From an uncultured Clostridia bacterium (lineage in GTDB: Bacteria > Bacillota > Clostridia > Christensenellales > CAG-314), in NCBI GenBank assembly GCA_934294965.1, contig CAKRAM010000064.1:1-51012 (forward strand): a stretch of DNA of 51,012 nucleotides, in the 5' to 3' direction. How positions within the stretch are numbered: position 1 is the stretch's first letter; the number at the start of each line of letters is the position of its first letter. The notes beneath the pieces were generated by a model. It worked only from the letters and a program-made list of their open reading frames with translations, made no database searches and had not been told where the DNA came from. The translations under genes were made by a program, and so were the position numbers. This document shows positions 7,941 through 17,464 of the stretch, in pieces.

Positions 7941-10691
7941 ATGAGAAAACAAAGTTTAGTCGTTTTGTTGGCAATCGTTTGTTGTTTCATGCTGGTTTTG
8001 TGCGCATGCACGCCCGAGAAACCGCACGAAGAACACAAATGTCAACACGTATGCGACAAATGCGGAGGATGCACGTCGGATTGCACCGATCCTGTTTGCG
8101 CAAACAAATGCAAGGGACACGAAGAACCCAAACCGGAAAAGCACGTGTGCAAGCACGTTTGCCCGGAATGCAACAAATGCACGGATGCAACTTGCACTGA
8201 TCCCGTATGTGCCGACAAGTGCAAGGGACACGTCAAAGTTAGCAAAATTCTCGTCAACACCGACGACGAAAACGATGGCACAATTGCAAGTCCTCGTTCG
8301 TTGACCGTCGTACAAGGCAACAGCGCGGAGTTCACGTACACAGTTCAACCCCGTGACGCCGAAAAGAAAACGCTTGTTTGGACGCCCGGTAACATCGTCG
8401 ACGGCAGGTTCGTTGCCGCTGCGGAAGGCGCAAAACTTACCGTAGTCGATAACGGAAGCAAAGTGGTAATCACTGCGGCAAGCGACGCAATGGGAATGAC
8501 ATTGGAAGGCAAAGCAACCGACGGCGGCGAAGCGGTAGTGTACGTAACTATAAACGTACAGGAATATCACCCCGTAACGGCAATCACGGCAAACAATCTT
8601 AAAGCCGTTTCCGACAAGGAATACGACTACGAATTGTTGACCGCATTGTACACTCAATGGGATATGACCGACGGCATCTTGGCAAGAGGTCAGGACTTGT
8701 TGGACGGCAAAGTTTTCGGCGGCATGCAAAAGCCCAGAAACCTTACGTACTATGCAAACATCAACAACATCGGCTTGTCCGTTGCTCCCGAAAACGCATC
8801 CAATAGCGACGTAAACGTTGCTTACTCGGCAGAAAACGTAGTAACCATCGACGCTCTCGGTAATATCAAAGTTGTTGGCGCAGGCGAAACGATGATCACA
8901 ATTTCTTCCGTTTCCGAAACGGACGTAGCAATCAAAATAAAAGTTACCGTTGTGGACTCTTTGTACAGAGGAATCACAAAGGAAGCATACAACAACGCAG
9001 CCGACGCCGCTAACACCGACGGCGGATGGGATTTGGACACCGATCACGGCAAAGACCAACAATTCTCTCGCTATGACGATTGGCATTTGGTTATGATACA
9101 CAGCAACGAACGTCGCGGAAGTACCGGAACGGACGGCAACCAAAAGATATTCTACATGGGACAATCCGATCGTCCTTACGGAATTTGCTTGGAAAACAAC
9201 GTCAAGGCCAGTTCCGGCGGAAGTTTAGAATTGTCTGCTTCCATGATGTGGGCAAAACTCACAATCCCCCACGGTGCGCTTACGTTTAACGTAAAAATTG
9301 GCAACAATGACAAAACGTTTGGCGAATATCGCGTACTCTTCGTCAAAGAAGACGGCTCCATAACCGTACTTTCCAACGAGTGGGTTAAGTTTACCTCTCC
9401 TACAAGCGAATCCACTCAAAAGTTTGCTATTCCCGATTCCATCAAGGGCGCAAAGGGCGCAATGGTAATCGAACATCGCATGAACACTGCCGACGTCAAC
9501 GCCGAATTGCAAGTGAAGGTGATGAAGTTCGAAGGTCAAGTTGACGTTTCCAAAGTGGAATTTGAAAATGCTTCCGCAACGTACAAGCAAGGCGAACGTT
9601 CCTTCAAGATAACCGCAAAGGTTAAGCCGGACAACGCCACCAACGACAAAGTTACTTATGCTATGGCGGAAGGCAGCAATGCCGGTGTAACGGTAGACGC
9701 TAACGGCGTTGTAACCGTTTCCGCTGAAGCAGTGGGCGAATATCGTATCGTTGCAAGTTCCGTTGCCGATCCTTCCAAGACTGCAGTATTCGTTCTCACA
9801 ATCACCGTGGACGAAATCGAAGTTAACGAATGGAACGGAAAGAGTGCCATTCTCGAAGGCGTATTCGACGTAAAATGGTCGTTCATTAACGATGGTTGCG
9901 ATCTCGGTGTAGGCGAAGGCGCGGATTTGTCCATCCGTAACGGAGTAACGTATGCCGCTATTCAATTGGACGGTCGCAAGATTAAGTCCAGCTCCTTCAT
10001 TCTTACGTTCGGCGCACGAGTATTCCATCGTGACGGAGAAACGTACCCCAAATTCGTGGTTAAGGTAATCGAAGGCGAAGCCGAAACGCTTATTCGCGGA
10101 ATCGGTCAAACCGAAGATTGGTTCTACGTAGATACCGACGCAACGCAATATTGCAGTTACGATTTGTCGGCATATATCGGCAAAACCGTAACAATCCAAA
10201 TCGGTATCACACAAGGTACTCACGCAGTAGTTCAGGTTATCAAGTTCAGCGGCAACGAAGAAAACGTTACCCAATGGAATAACAAAAATGCCATTTTGGA
10301 CAAGGACGCCGATGCCTGGACGATTTCCGGTGAAACCGATGCCGGCGTAGGCGAAGGTGTAGACATCAAAGCCACAGGCTCGTATCTGTTTAACAGTTTC
10401 ACCATCGGCAAGAGCTACAATGCATCCTTCTCGTTCAAGGCTCGCGTGTTCCATCGTGACGGCGAAACCTATCCTGATATCAAAGTTGTTATCGTTGTAA
10501 ACGGCACCGAAACCGTCGTAAAGGCGAATGGCGTTGACACCGAAACGGTACACGTAGATACCGATGCGGAACAAACTTTCACGTACGATTTGTCCGCATA
10601 CGCAGGTAAAACGGTAGAAATTCGCATCCAATTGGCAAATGCCGCAACGCACTGCGTAATCACTCAAATCTATATGGGTGCAGTTGCGTAA
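7941..10691 (+). CDS. Large lipoprotein: Cys-rich repeats, Ig-like domains, duplicated C-terminal module
   Basis: A 916-residue protein after AAGGAGG. A lipoprotein signal ends at Cys23 (LCAC). Residues 33-97 hold two Cys-rich repeats, each with the pattern CxxxCxxCxxC...CxxxxC and ending KCKGH. Bacterial Ig-like (Big_2-type) domains follow (about 99-208, 213-340, 533-628), with an unassigned domain between (about 345-530). Two homologous modules, about 631-775 and 776-916, end the protein; each carries FHRDGETYP and a YDLSAY-GKTV strand, resembling carbohydrate-binding beta-sandwiches. It is probably surface-anchored and binds or displays the target polysaccharide; no catalytic motif is seen. 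It heads the transporter string and has the strongest promoter of the locus. Confidence 0.8.
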   Translation: MRKQSLVVLLAIVCCFMLVLCACTPEKPHEEHKCQHVCDKCGGCTSDCTDPVCANKCKGHEEPKPEKHVCKHVCPECNKCTDATCTDPVCADKCKGHVKVSKILVNTDDENDGTIASPRSLTVVQGNSAEFTYTVQPRDAEKKTLVWTPGNIVDGRFVAAAEGAKLTVVDNGSKVVITAASDAMGMTLEGKATDGGEAVVYVTINVQEYHPVTAITANNLKAVSDKEYDYELLTALYTQWDMTDGILARGQDLLDGKVFGGMQKPRNLTYYANINNIGLSVAPENASNSDVNVAYSAENVVTIDALGNIKVVGAGETMITISSVSETDVAIKIKVTVVDSLYRGITKEAYNNAADAANTDGGWDLDTDHGKDQQFSRYDDWHLVMIHSNERRGSTGTDGNQKIFYMGQSDRPYGICLENNVKASSGGSLELSASMMWAKLTIPHGALTFNVKIGNNDKTFGEYRVLFVKEDGSITVLSNEWVKFTSPTSESTQKFAIPDSIKGAKGAMVIEHRMNTADVNAELQVKVMKFEGQVDVSKVEFENASATYKQGERSFKITAKVKPDNATNDKVTYAMAEGSNAGVTVDANGVVTVSAEAVGEYRIVASSVADPSKTAVFVLTITVDEIEVNEWNGKSAILEGVFDVKWSFINDGCDLGVGEGADLSIRNGVTYAAIQLDGRKIKSSSFILTFGARVFHRDGETYPKFVVKVIEGEAETLIRGIGQTEDWFYVDTDATQYCSYDLSAYIGKTVTIQIGITQGTHAVVQVIKFSGNEENVTQWNNKNAILDKDADAWTISGETDAGVGEGVDIKATGSYLFNSFTIGKSYNASFSFKARVFHRDGETYPDIKVVIVVNGTETVVKANGVDTETVHVDTDAEQTFTYDLSAYAGKTVEIRIQLANAATHCVITQIYMGAVA

Positions 10692-11004
10692 ATCAACCAG
10701 GCGATTAAAATCGCAAAGTAAAACGTAATTATTCCGAGGCGGTTGTCGAACTAGGTTTCCACAGCCGCCGAGGTTATCGTTGCAGTCGGTGACGCGGAAT
10801 TATCCGTACGGGTTCGCAGCCCGTTGAGACGAATGTTTATCACAAAAGAATTTTCACACGCAGGTGACGTTATGCGCGGTTTTCGGCGTAATTCGGCTTC
10901 TGCAAAAGCATAGTTTGGCAGTAACTTTGTCTAAAATCGCAAAATTGACGAATGCTATTGAAAACTATGCAAATTTTGCTACAATAGGATTATCGGAGGT
11001 CAGT
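10692..11004. other. Intergenic region with two hairpins and a weak promoter
   Basis: A hairpin, GGCGGTTGT (10738-10746) with ACAGCCGCC (10761-10769), is followed by another, ACGGG with CCCGT near 10808-10824. Neither has a T run, so they look like mRNA stabilisers or processing sites rather than terminators. A weak promoter (TTGAAA 10958-10963, 16 bases, TACAAT 10980-10985) lies just before the binding-protein gene. No operator palindrome is found here. Confidence 0.5.
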
Positions 11005-12342
11005 ATGAAAAGAATTTTCTCTACATTATTGGTAATTTGTTTGCTGGTGTCGGCATGTTTTGCAATCGTTGCATGCACGCCGAATAGCGAAAACAACAGC
11101 GGCAACGGGGAATTGAAAGGTACGGTCAAAATTTGGTGGCCGGGCGGATCTCCCACAATCGAAGCGGCAATCAAAAAAGCAAACGCCGACTATGAGGCTT
11201 TGCACGAAGGCGTTACCATCGATATCGCCACGCAAAGCACGGCGGATTTCTACGGCAGTTACACTTTGGCGTTGATGAACAAGGATAACTTTCCCGATAT
11301 AGCCTACGTGGATCACGTTTTCGTTCAACGTTTGGCGTTTGACGGACTTATCGCAAACCTTTCCAAATACGGAGTAGACGCCGAAAAAGATAAGTTTATA
11401 GATTCTTTGTGGAACACCACACAGTTCAACGGCAGCACTTACGCATTGCCTATGAGCGCAAACGTGCTTACCGTGGCTTACAACAAGGCATTGCTCACAA
11501 AAGTGCTCGGCAAGGAATTTACCGATGCGGATATGCCCAAAAATTGGGATGAATACATTGCTATTGGCAAAAAGATTGCCGACTACAACGTCAAAAACAG
11601 TTTGAGCGGCAACGATACGTTGTATCTTACAACCGTTCCCGCAGGCACCGGCAACGAAAGTATGGGCGCAATGTTCTTCATGGCGTATGCGGCTCGCAGT
11701 GGCGGCAGACTTATGAACGACGATTTGACGGCAATGAACATCGCAACCGAACAAAACAAGTCGGCTGCGGCAAAAATCAAACAACTCGGCGACTTGGGCT
11801 ACACTCCCACATCGTTTGCCGAAAGTAAGTTCGAAACGGGCAAAGTGGCTTTCATCGAAATGGGACCGTGGAAACTCATCGACTACTCTCGTATAAACGA
11901 ATCCAACAAGGGCGTTTGCGACATTCGCTACACAAGCGTTATGCCTCTTTCCGACGGCGGCTCCACGCAAGGCGCACTTGGATTGTACTCGTTGGTTATG
12001 ACCAAAAAGACAAAAAATGCTGCTTTGGCGGCGGACTTCATCAAGTTCGTGACTACCAGCGACGAAATTCAACTTGCTCACAACACGGTTCAAAATCTTA
12101 TGCCTACAACAAAAACCGCTCTTGCAAACGAATATTATCAAACGGCGGAGTGGAAAGTGTTCGTGGATCAACTTAACAACATCGTTGCACGTCCCGGTTC
12201 TGCAGCATGGCCTGCAATCCAAAAAACGCTTGCACAATACGTCACGCAATTGATCACGGGTAGCGAATACGGAACTCCTTCTCAACTGGATGCAATAGAA
12301 ATTCAACTAGACGAGGCGTTGGAAGATTTGGCCGACGAATAA
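11005..12342 (+). CDS. Sugar ABC transporter substrate-binding lipoprotein (CUT1 type)
   Basis: A 445-residue protein starting at ATG 11005 behind GGAGGT; an upstream in-frame ATG at 10864 would add 47 residues before the signal. A lipoprotein signal ends at Cys24 (IVAC). The mature part begins with the family-1 solute-binding pattern (GTVKIWWPGG) and contains YALPMSANVLTVAYNKALL, typical of oligosaccharide-binding proteins. It captures a sugar outside the membrane and delivers it to the two permeases encoded immediately downstream. The ligand is unknown; context suggests mannose-containing or related oligosaccharides. Confidence 0.93.
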   Translation: MKRIFSTLLVICLLVSACFAIVACTPNSENNSGNGELKGTVKIWWPGGSPTIEAAIKKANADYEALHEGVTIDIATQSTADFYGSYTLALMNKDNFPDIAYVDHVFVQRLAFDGLIANLSKYGVDAEKDKFIDSLWNTTQFNGSTYALPMSANVLTVAYNKALLTKVLGKEFTDADMPKNWDEYIAIGKKIADYNVKNSLSGNDTLYLTTVPAGTGNESMGAMFFMAYAARSGGRLMNDDLTAMNIATEQNKSAAAKIKQLGDLGYTPTSFAESKFETGKVAFIEMGPWKLIDYSRINESNKGVCDIRYTSVMPLSDGGSTQGALGLYSLVMTKKTKNAALAADFIKFVTTSDEIQLAHNTVQNLMPTTKTALANEYYQTAEWKVFVDQLNNIVARPGSAAWPAIQKTLAQYVTQLITGSEYGTPSQLDAIEIQLDEALEDLADE

Positions 12343-12344
12343 TA

Positions 12345-13271
12345 ATGGTCGATTACACAAATAAACGAAAAAACAAACTAAAAAACGAAGTCAAAGCGTA
12401 CGCCCTTTTGGGTTTTCCCATGGGGTGGTGGACGTTGTTTTTCGTCGTCGCGTTTTTCTCGGCATTGTTTTTCAGTTTCACCAACGTCTCCTTAAAAAAG
12501 TTGGCAACCGGGGCGGAAATCAAATTTACGCTGGATAACTACAAGCGCATTTTTTGCCCCGATTTTGCCAAGTTCGACGGAGATCTTTGGGATAGCATGG
12601 GCGTTACGGTCGTTTGGACTGTCGTTATGACGCTCGGCAACAACCTTATGGGGCTGGTTTGCGCGTTTTTGATCAATTCGCTCAAAAAGGGCAAACGCTT
12701 TTTCTTGGCGCTGTTGTTTTGGCCCAGTTTGGTCAGCGGCGTCGTGGGTTCGGACGTAACGAAAATGGTGTTCGGCTCGGATAATAACAGCCTCGCCAAC
12801 AAAATCGTGATGTTTTTCGGCGGGCAACCCGTTCAATGGCTAACAGACGAGCAACTTGCGTTGATGTCGCTTATGATAATGCCTTTCTTCTTGGGCTTCT
12901 GCACAAAGATGCTTATTTACTATTCGTCCATCATCTCCATACCGGAGTCCTACAAGGAAGCGGCAATGTTGGATACGTCCAGCAAATGGAAAATTTTCAC
13001 GCGTGTAACACTTCCTTTGATGAAAAACGCGGTTATGCTCAACTTGATTTTGTCCATAATCGACGGCTTCAAAATTTTGGGGCCGATGCAGTTGATCACA
13101 AAGGGAGGCTACGGCACAACGTCGGTAATGTTGTACATCTACAACACGGCGTTCGAGGACGGACTGTTCGGGCGCAGTTGCGCGTATGCAATGGTTTTGT
13201 TCGTGATTATAATCGTGTTCACACTGGTGCAACGCAAACTTTCCGGAAAGGAGGTCGTCAGCGTTGAGTAA
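12345..13271 (+). CDS. Sugar ABC transporter permease, MalF/UgpA type
   Basis: A 308-residue, six-helix inner-membrane permease starting two bases after the binding-protein stop. The cytoplasmic EAA loop is clear (IPESYKEAAMLDTSSKWKIF), which docks the ATPase. It has a short hydrophilic N-terminus of about 25 residues, then a first helix. It overlaps the next gene by eight bases. No ATPase gene accompanies the pair, so a shared MsmK/MalK-like ATPase encoded elsewhere is expected, as is common for CUT1 transporters of Gram-positives. Confidence 0.93.
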   Translation: MVDYTNKRKNKLKNEVKAYALLGFPMGWWTLFFVVAFFSALFFSFTNVSLKKLATGAEIKFTLDNYKRIFCPDFAKFDGDLWDSMGVTVVWTVVMTLGNNLMGLVCAFLINSLKKGKRFFLALLFWPSLVSGVVGSDVTKMVFGSDNNSLANKIVMFFGGQPVQWLTDEQLALMSLMIMPFFLGFCTKMLIYYSSIISIPESYKEAAMLDTSSKWKIFTRVTLPLMKNAVMLNLILSIIDGFKILGPMQLITKGGYGTTSVMLYIYNTAFEDGLFGRSCAYAMVLFVIIIVFTLVQRKLSGKEVVSVE

Positions 13272-14142
13272 AAAGAGTATTTGTTACGACAAAAAAAGCA
13301 AATCGGCAAAAGCCAAGGAAAGAACGTTTCAGGCTCTGGCAATATTGTTCCTGTCAATTGTGGCGTTTTGCCAAATTTTTCCGTTTTACCTAAAAGTCAT
13401 CGACAGTTTGCAATCTCCGGAATTGATTCCCGATAGCGACAAACTGTACCTGTGGCCTGTGGACGGCACGCTTAAAAACTATTTTACGGCAATGCAAGTC
13501 AGCGGATTTTGGAAGGCGCTGCTAAACACGCTGTTCGTAACGGTAACGTTCACCGCAATCAGTTTGTTCATTGCCATAATAATGGGTTACGTGCTTGCCA
13601 AATTGAAGTTCAAGGGCAAAAAAGTCGTCAGTGCGTTGCTTTTGTCAACAATGATGGTTCCCGGCGAAGTGCTTATGATTCCCAACTATATTTTGGTTAT
13701 GAATATGGGCTTAAACTACTCCATATGGGGACTTATACTGCCGGGTATAGTTAACGTTTTCGGCGTTTTTTTGGTAAAGCAGTACATGGCAAACATTCCC
13801 GAATCGGTTTTGGAAAGTGCCGATTTGGACGGTTGCAACGAATTTCAAAAGATATTCAAAATCGTCGTGCCTATGTCCAAACCCGTTCTCATCACTTATG
13901 TAATTTTAACTTTCGTAAGCACTTGGAACGAATATCTGTGGCCGATGGTTATGCAGGCAAGCGGCAGCGAGGTGGAAACGTTGCAACTGATTATGTATAA
14001 GTTCTATCCCGCTTTGGGCGGCTATGCCGACGGGTTCGTGCGTTCCGCAGGTATGATACTTATAACCGTTCCGATAATAGTAATGTATTTCATTTTCCAA
14101 CGTTACTTCTTGGAACAAAACAACATTGCAGGAATAAAATAA
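13264..14142 (+). CDS. Sugar ABC transporter permease, MalG/UgpE type
   Basis: A 292-residue membrane protein starting at TTG 13264 inside the end of the upstream permease gene; AAAGGAGG precedes it at proper spacing, and no ATG fits. It shows the typical MalG layout: N-terminal helix, long external segment containing LYLWPVDGTLKNY, four further helices, and the EAA loop (IPESVLESADLDGCNEFQKIF). Translation is probably coupled to the first permease, giving a 1:1 heterodimer. Confidence 0.93.
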   Translation: MSKKSICYDKKSKSAKAKERTFQALAILFLSIVAFCQIFPFYLKVIDSLQSPELIPDSDKLYLWPVDGTLKNYFTAMQVSGFWKALLNTLFVTVTFTAISLFIAIIMGYVLAKLKFKGKKVVSALLLSTMMVPGEVLMIPNYILVMNMGLNYSIWGLILPGIVNVFGVFLVKQYMANIPESVLESADLDGCNEFQKIFKIVVPMSKPVLITYVILTFVSTWNEYLWPMVMQASGSEVETLQLIMYKFYPALGGYADGFVRSAGMILITVPIIVMYFIFQRYFLEQNNIAGIK

Positions 14143-14251
14143 GCCGCAAGTCGACTTGTTGATCGCAAGTCTGGCATTTGAGTTACGAATTTTGCGCCGC
14201 TTGTCGGCGTTAAGCAAAAGTTACTACCAAAAATTATAAAAGGAGACTTCT

Positions 14252-17200
14252 ATGAAAAGACTGTTATCCCTTGTTTTGGCGTTAATCATGTGTTTCGGTT
14301 TCGCTGCAACGCTTGTCGCTTGCTCACCGAGCGAGCCTACGCAAAAAAAGTTGGCGTCGTTTTCTGTTGAAGACGGACTGACGTGCTTCGTCGGCGATTC
14401 CTTCAATGCCGATTCCGTCAAATTGACAATTTACTATACGGACGGCTCAACGGAAACAAAAACCGTCAAGGAAGCAGGCGCGTCCGCTTCCGCAGTGGAC
14501 ACCGCAACGGCAGGAAACAAAACTTTGTCGGTGACGCTGGGCGGCAAAACGTCAATGGCAACCGTTACCGTAAAAGCAAAAACCGTCGATCCGGATCCCA
14601 AACCGACACCCACGCAGTTCTCCTACTACAAAACCTCCAAACTTCCCGCGGACAAAAAGGTTTACGTTCTAAACGATACCTCCGCAGGCGAAAACTATTC
14701 CTCGGATTTGTTGTTCACGGCGCAGGCAATACAAGGATTGTTTGCTCGCAAAGAAACTCGTTTCTATGTGGACAGCCACTATATGACCAACGGTATCAAC
14801 ACCGATATGTACTACCTCGAACAAATGAAGGAACAGTACGGCTTGCAAACCGAAAGCATTTCGCTTGCAAAAGCGGTGGAGATGTACGTTAAGGCGTATG
14901 CCGAAAACCTTGCCGACGGAACTTGGGGAACAAAAATTCCTATCAAAAACTTCGTGCAAAAAACATACGCGGCTTATGTTGAAGGACAAGATTATTCCAC
15001 TCCCGGCTATATCGTTTACGAAAAAGGAACGATTTCCGTCAACCTTGCGGCAACATTGAGTGGAATAACGGGATTTTTGCCGATAGAAGCCGGTCAGGAA
15101 GATACGCTCAAAGCACTCGGACTGGTTAAGAAATTCGATTTGACCAACGTCGTGTTTACGTACAGATGGTTGTTCAACGTCGACGGCATTTTGGACGAGT
15201 TGTCCACCGAAGGACTTGTTCACCAAAACTACAGAGAAAGTTCTTCCGGTGCAATCACTAACAAATTTATCAAGGACTACGGCATTTGCAACAAGTTCTT
15301 CCACGTTTACTACGATCCCGATTCCGGTATTTCGGACGGACTTAAAAAGAACATCCACAGTTTCTTGAATACCAATATCCCCATCTTCGGATACACCTAC
15401 AGCGAAGATCACGACGTTGCGTTTTTCTCGGAGTACGGACAGTTTATCGTTCCTACCGACTACACATGCAACTTAACGTTCTTCTCCGCGGAGGAATTTG
15501 CCGGACAAACCTTCAAGCAACCCAACGACGACTCGCAATTGCCCGCCGAACAAGGTAAACACTATGTGGCGTTCGTGGTAAGCGACGGCGACAACGCAAC
15601 CTACTGGCAAAACACGGCAACGTTTGCAACAAACTACATGAACGCTGCCGGTCGCGAAAACGACACGTTCCCCGTAACTTGGTCCATAACTCCGTCTTTG
15701 GCAGACCTTATGCCCGGCGTTATTGCCAATGCTTACAAGGCAGATAACAAATACAACTATTTCTGCGCGCCCGTATCCGGACAAGGATACATCAACGCAG
15801 GTAACTTTGCGGCTCAAAACGACGGCAAGTATTTTGCGGATTTCTGCGAAAAACTTAACATCTATATGGGCAAGGCGGATTTGTCCGTCGTGACGGTAAT
15901 CGGAGGCAGCCAACAAGGCAATCTTCCTCAGGTACTCTCCGGCTATGCAAGTTGCGACAACGTCAAGGGCGGCATCGTGTACGAAGGCAGCAAGTATTTC
16001 GGCAGCGTACGCGGCGGAGTTATGTGGGTAAACGGCAAACCGTTCATCGGTCCGAGAGACAGTTTGTGGCAAACTACTCCGGCATATATTGCGGCACGTA
16101 TCAACACTTACGAACGCGATATTACCTCCATTGACGGATATACGTTGGTAAACGTTCACCCTTGGTCGCACAACTACGACGACATTCGTACAATCGTAGG
16201 AATGTTGAACGACGACGTGGAAGTGGTCAGTGTGGACAGATTGATCAACATGATCGCAGCCAACGTAAAAGACAAAACTCATACCACGGAATTTGACATT
16301 CCGAAGAAAAACGGCGTGTCCATTTCGGAATCCTATTTGCAAGAACATCCCGACCTTATCCCCGTCGATCCTCTCTACAACGATTTCTTGTTGTGGCAAG
16401 AAGATTGGAGCGGCAGCGGTGTAACCTACAACAACAGCGACCGCGCTTGCAGCAACGTCGGCGCAATGTACGCAGGCAACATTTCCATTGCGGCAGGCAG
16501 TACGGCAACCAAAAGGCAATTCACTTTGCCGGATATCGCCAACTATTGGTTCAGTTTTTGCGCTCGCGGCGACGCTTTGGATGCATCCAAATCCGCAACG
16601 TTTAACGTGTATATGACGGTCGGCGGCGTTCGCAAAGCCGTGATGAAAAACGTAACCGTCAAGGGCGTTCAAGGCACGGAAACCCGACACGTCACGGGCG
16701 ACGGATATCAGTGCTTCGCATTCCCGATCAAACAGTACTTTGCCGACTATCGCGGCAAGGACTGCAAGGTTGAAATAGAAGTTCTGGGCGGCGACACAGG
16801 CATTCGCATCGACCAAGTCAGGTTTGTCGACCGTTGCGTAGACGCGGCAATCGATTTGTCCACCGTAAACGTGTACGACAATCAATTCTCGTCCAGCACG
16901 GAAGATTGGATGCTCGGTGAACAATGGAAAACAAGCCAATACTATTGGTGGGACGTAATCGACCGCGAAAATCTCAACCCCACAAACTCCATTCAAATCG
17001 ACTGTTCGGACGGTGGCGGTGATGAAAAACGTAACGGCAACACCAACATTTGGATGGCTAAAAACTACGTTTTGCCCAAGTCGAACAACATTTCGTTGAA
17101 GTTCCGCGTCACCAGCGACAACGATACAGGTGCGATGATGAAAGTTGCAATGTACGTCAACGGCGAATACATCGTGTTGTACGATTGGCAAACCGCACGT

Positions 17201-17368
17201 GCTTCCAAAAACAACGAAAACGTTGTCGTTAACCTTTCGGAATTGTATCCGCACATCAATTTCAGCGAAGCGGAAGTTACCGTAATTTTCGAAGCAAGAG
17301 ACGGCGGCAACAACAACGGAATAGGCGAAGCATGCAGACTTCACTATTTCACAACGGAATCCAAGTAG
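14252..17368 (+). CDS. GxGYxYP-family lipoprotein with Ig-like and C-terminal binding-like modules
   Basis: A 1038-residue protein after AAAGGAG. A lipoprotein signal ends at Cys24 (LVAC). A small Big_3-like Ig domain (about 32-110) and a Pro/Asp linker follow. The GxGYxYP region spans about 120-670, with QGLFAR, SDGDN (444-448), SGQGYIN (509-515), GKPFIG and NVHPW (634-638). Two beta-rich modules (about 715-860 and 885-1038) with many Trp and Tyr close the protein and resemble carbohydrate-binding domains. It is likely a surface enzyme acting on the polysaccharide before import. The first and largest of the two secreted paralogues, 109 bases after the transporter genes with no terminator seen between. 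Confidence 0.85.
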   Translation: MKRLLSLVLALIMCFGFAATLVACSPSEPTQKKLASFSVEDGLTCFVGDSFNADSVKLTIYYTDGSTETKTVKEAGASASAVDTATAGNKTLSVTLGGKTSMATVTVKAKTVDPDPKPTPTQFSYYKTSKLPADKKVYVLNDTSAGENYSSDLLFTAQAIQGLFARKETRFYVDSHYMTNGINTDMYYLEQMKEQYGLQTESISLAKAVEMYVKAYAENLADGTWGTKIPIKNFVQKTYAAYVEGQDYSTPGYIVYEKGTISVNLAATLSGITGFLPIEAGQEDTLKALGLVKKFDLTNVVFTYRWLFNVDGILDELSTEGLVHQNYRESSSGAITNKFIKDYGICNKFFHVYYDPDSGISDGLKKNIHSFLNTNIPIFGYTYSEDHDVAFFSEYGQFIVPTDYTCNLTFFSAEEFAGQTFKQPNDDSQLPAEQGKHYVAFVVSDGDNATYWQNTATFATNYMNAAGRENDTFPVTWSITPSLADLMPGVIANAYKADNKYNYFCAPVSGQGYINAGNFAAQNDGKYFADFCEKLNIYMGKADLSVVTVIGGSQQGNLPQVLSGYASCDNVKGGIVYEGSKYFGSVRGGVMWVNGKPFIGPRDSLWQTTPAYIAARINTYERDITSIDGYTLVNVHPWSHNYDDIRTIVGMLNDDVEVVSVDRLINMIAANVKDKTHTTEFDIPKKNGVSISESYLQEHPDLIPVDPLYNDFLLWQEDWSGSGVTYNNSDRACSNVGAMYAGNISIAAGSTATKRQFTLPDIANYWFSFCARGDALDASKSATFNVYMTVGGVRKAVMKNVTVKGVQGTETRHVTGDGYQCFAFPIKQYFADYRGKDCKVEIEVLGGDTGIRIDQVRFVDRCVDAAIDLSTVNVYDNQFSSSTEDWMLGEQWKTSQYYWWDVIDRENLNPTNSIQIDCSDGGGDEKRNGNTNIWMAKNYVLPKSNNISLKFRVTSDNDTGAMMKVAMYVNGEYIVLYDWQTARASKNNENVVVNLSELYPHINFSEAEVTVIFEARDGGNNNGIGEACRLHYFTTESK

Positions 17369-17404
17369 GCACGATAGTGTAAACTCTGTATCCGCATCAA
17401 AAGT

Positions 17405-17454
17405 TTAGAGTGGAGAAAAGTACAAGCACCATGCGCTTTTCTCCACTATTTTTT
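17405..17454 (+). terminator. Intrinsic terminator between the two GxGYxYP lipoprotein genes
   Basis: A 12-bp perfect stem, AGTGGAGAAAAG (17409-17420) with CTTTTCTCCACT (17436-17447), is followed by ATTTTTT. The ribosome binding site of the next gene (AGAGGT, 17455-17460) starts directly after the T run, so the next gene depends on partial read-through unless a promoter is hidden here. Confidence 0.8.
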
Positions 17455-17464
17455 AGAGGTTTAT

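Noticed and set aside
9225..10667. Long minus-strand frames opposite the 916-residue lipoprotein (9225-10667 and 7956-9164)
   Set aside because: Same reason: they shadow a gene with a clear lipobox and repeat domains, and no promoter or binding site was found.
10738..10824. Hairpins between the large lipoprotein and the sugar-binding gene considered as a terminator or riboswitch
   Set aside because: No T run follows either stem and no known riboswitch core was recognised, so they are noted only as structure.
11026..12306. A 426-codon minus-strand frame opposite the sugar-binding protein, and similar frames at 17453-18511 and 22987-23709
   Set aside because: Antisense shadows of well-identified transporter and GxGYxYP genes.
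15473..17344. A 623-codon open frame on the minus strand opposite the second GxGYxYP gene
   Set aside because: It lies wholly antisense to a gene with signal peptide and family motifs, has no ribosome binding site and has antisense-like composition (rich in Val, Phe, Cys, His). The codon use here leaves few stops on the opposite strand.
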